This document shows positions 12,310 through 13,215 of a stretch of 13,215 nt of DNA, in pieces. Origin of the DNA: an uncultured Pseudogracilibacillus sp. Lineage in GTDB: Bacteria > Bacillota > Bacilli > Bacillales > Amphibacillaceae. The first letter of the stretch is position 1. Every line of letters starts with the position of its first letter. Location: the NCBI GenBank assembly GCA_937960785.1, contig CALGOZ010000150.1:1-13215 (forward strand), written 5' to 3'. The translations under genes were made by a program, and so were the position numbers. The notes under the pieces are model-generated. The model had not been told where the DNA came from. It did not search any database and saw nothing but the letters and a program-made list of their open reading frames with translations.

Positions 12310-13215
12310 TTAAGAAAAAATGATCCGAAAAGTCGTGCCTTTCTTTTGAACCGAGTCAACCTCAATCTCATGGTCTAAATAATTTGTGATTTCCTTTACT
12401 AAATATAATCCTACACCTGTCGATGCACGAAAATAGCGACCATTTTCACCAGTGAAAAATAGTTCGAAAATTCTTTCAAGATCCGCTTTAGGTATACCGA
12501 CACCGTTATCTTTTATTTCAATGACTTGGTTTCCATTTTGTTCAAATACAGATAAATAAAACTCACTGCTTCGGTCCGCTGTATATTTCACTGCATTTTG
12601 TATTAATTGTTCGAAAATAAAATATAACCACTTTTCATCGGAATATACAGTATCGTCTTCTACATCTATAGTAATCTTAGGATAAATTTGATTACGTATA
12701 TATAGGCGACGATTTTCCATATTCACTTCTTGTAACAACTTTGTTAAGGATAATCTTTTCACGTGGAAGTCCTGTGTAATCGAACGCAAGCGTGCCATAT
12801 GTAGTGCTGTTTGTAGATCTGATTTTAACCGCTCGACTTCTTCCCGGATATTCGAAGCCATTGGCTCTTCTATGTCATGGGTAGTAAGTTCAAGTACAGA
12901 TAGGGGGGCTTTCATCTAATGGATCCAACGATCAATAAAAATAAACTGTTCTAGTTGTTTTTCCTTTAACTGAACGAGTTCGAGGTCATATAATTTATGT
13001 TGCCTAACCATCATTTGTTCGATTGCTTTAGAGAGAGGTGAATAATCCAATTCCTGATAAACTTCGTCTATGGAACTAATTCCTTCTGATAAATGTTTAT
13101 ATAATTTTCTCTGTGTATAATATTTATAACTAAGAAATAGCAATAAAAAGAAAAGAACAACCATTAATGAATATAGTAATAAAGAAATATCCCTAAACCC
13201 GCCGAGCCAAAATAA
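12310..13215 (-). pseudogene. BceS-type histidine kinase interrupted by a nonsense codon (partial at window edge)
   Basis: The frame is open to the window edge at 13215. Its first visible part contains the last transmembrane helix (around 13115-13190), followed by a short coiled linker and RWIH, the phospho-acceptor histidine. The next codon is TAG (12916-12918), where relatives carry a sense residue, and the same frame resumes at once with MKAPLSVLEL. The catalytic half is otherwise complete: N-box QLIQNAVKYT, G1 DNGVGIP, F-box ERIFELFF and G2 STGVGLYL. Together the parts match an intramembrane-sensing kinase of about 330 aa. The C-terminal 201 residues could be made separately from the ATG at 12915, but would lack the histidine and the membrane anchor. 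The partner response regulator should lie outside the window. A sequencing error or TAG readthrough is possible, but the neighbouring ATPase is also decayed, which favours a pseudogene. Confidence 0.85.

Noticed and set aside
12913..12921. Programmed TAG recoding in the histidine kinase
   Set aside because: No recoding element is visible and the neighbouring gene is also broken, so mutation is the simpler explanation.
1..13215. CRISPR arrays, tRNA or rRNA genes, insertion sequences, attachment sites
   Set aside because: No regularly spaced repeats, tRNA-like cloverleaf, transposase frame or terminal inverted repeats were seen.

Overview
The window reads as the chromosome of a low-GC Gram-positive bacterium of the Bacillales type. 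Evidence: AT-rich sequence, strong AGGAGG-type ribosome binding sites, TTG and GTG starts, an LPXTG-like wall-sorting signal, a lipoprotein with a lipobox, a B12 riboswitch with an intrinsic terminator, and a Bce-type two-component/ABC module. Almost everything is on the minus strand; one small gene is on the plus strand.

Layout, left to right. An M3-family zinc oligoendopeptidase (113-1918, -) has its own terminator and an extended -10 promoter. A divergent 84-codon orphan gene (2005-2259, +) follows and converges on the end of a large minus-strand operon. That operon (10821 down to 2299) is the centre of the window. In transcription order it holds a sigma-A promoter (11217-11245), a cobalamin riboswitch aptamer (11021-11194), a riboswitch terminator (10871-10908), a 1474-aa wall-anchored protein, a DUF4430 lipoprotein, an internal hairpin terminator (5542-5573), and the T, A-A and S components of an ECF transporter, whose genes overlap. 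The large protein carries both folds of animal intrinsic factor and transcobalamin: a DUF4430 (transcobalamin C-terminal-like) domain and an alpha/alpha barrel with QxxDG repeats. Here they are in reverse order, with an Ig-like domain between them. The simplest reading is a B12 scavenging chain: a wall-anchored intrinsic-factor-like protein captures cobalamin, the lipoprotein holds it at the membrane, and the ECF transporter imports it. The whole chain is repressed when B12 is plentiful.

Upstream of the riboswitch lies a small membrane-anchored protein of unknown function (11339-11731, -). Beyond it is a decayed Bce-type peptide-antibiotic sensing and resistance module. It comprises a histidine kinase interrupted by a TAG codon directly after its phospho-acceptor histidine (12310 to the window edge), a preserved BceR-type operator (12287-12300), and an ABC ATPase remnant with a Walker A substitution, a nonsense codon and a truncation (11886-12206). 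The permease is missing.

All functional assignments rest on motifs read by eye. No database search or structure prediction was run, and novelty cannot be established from the sequence alone.
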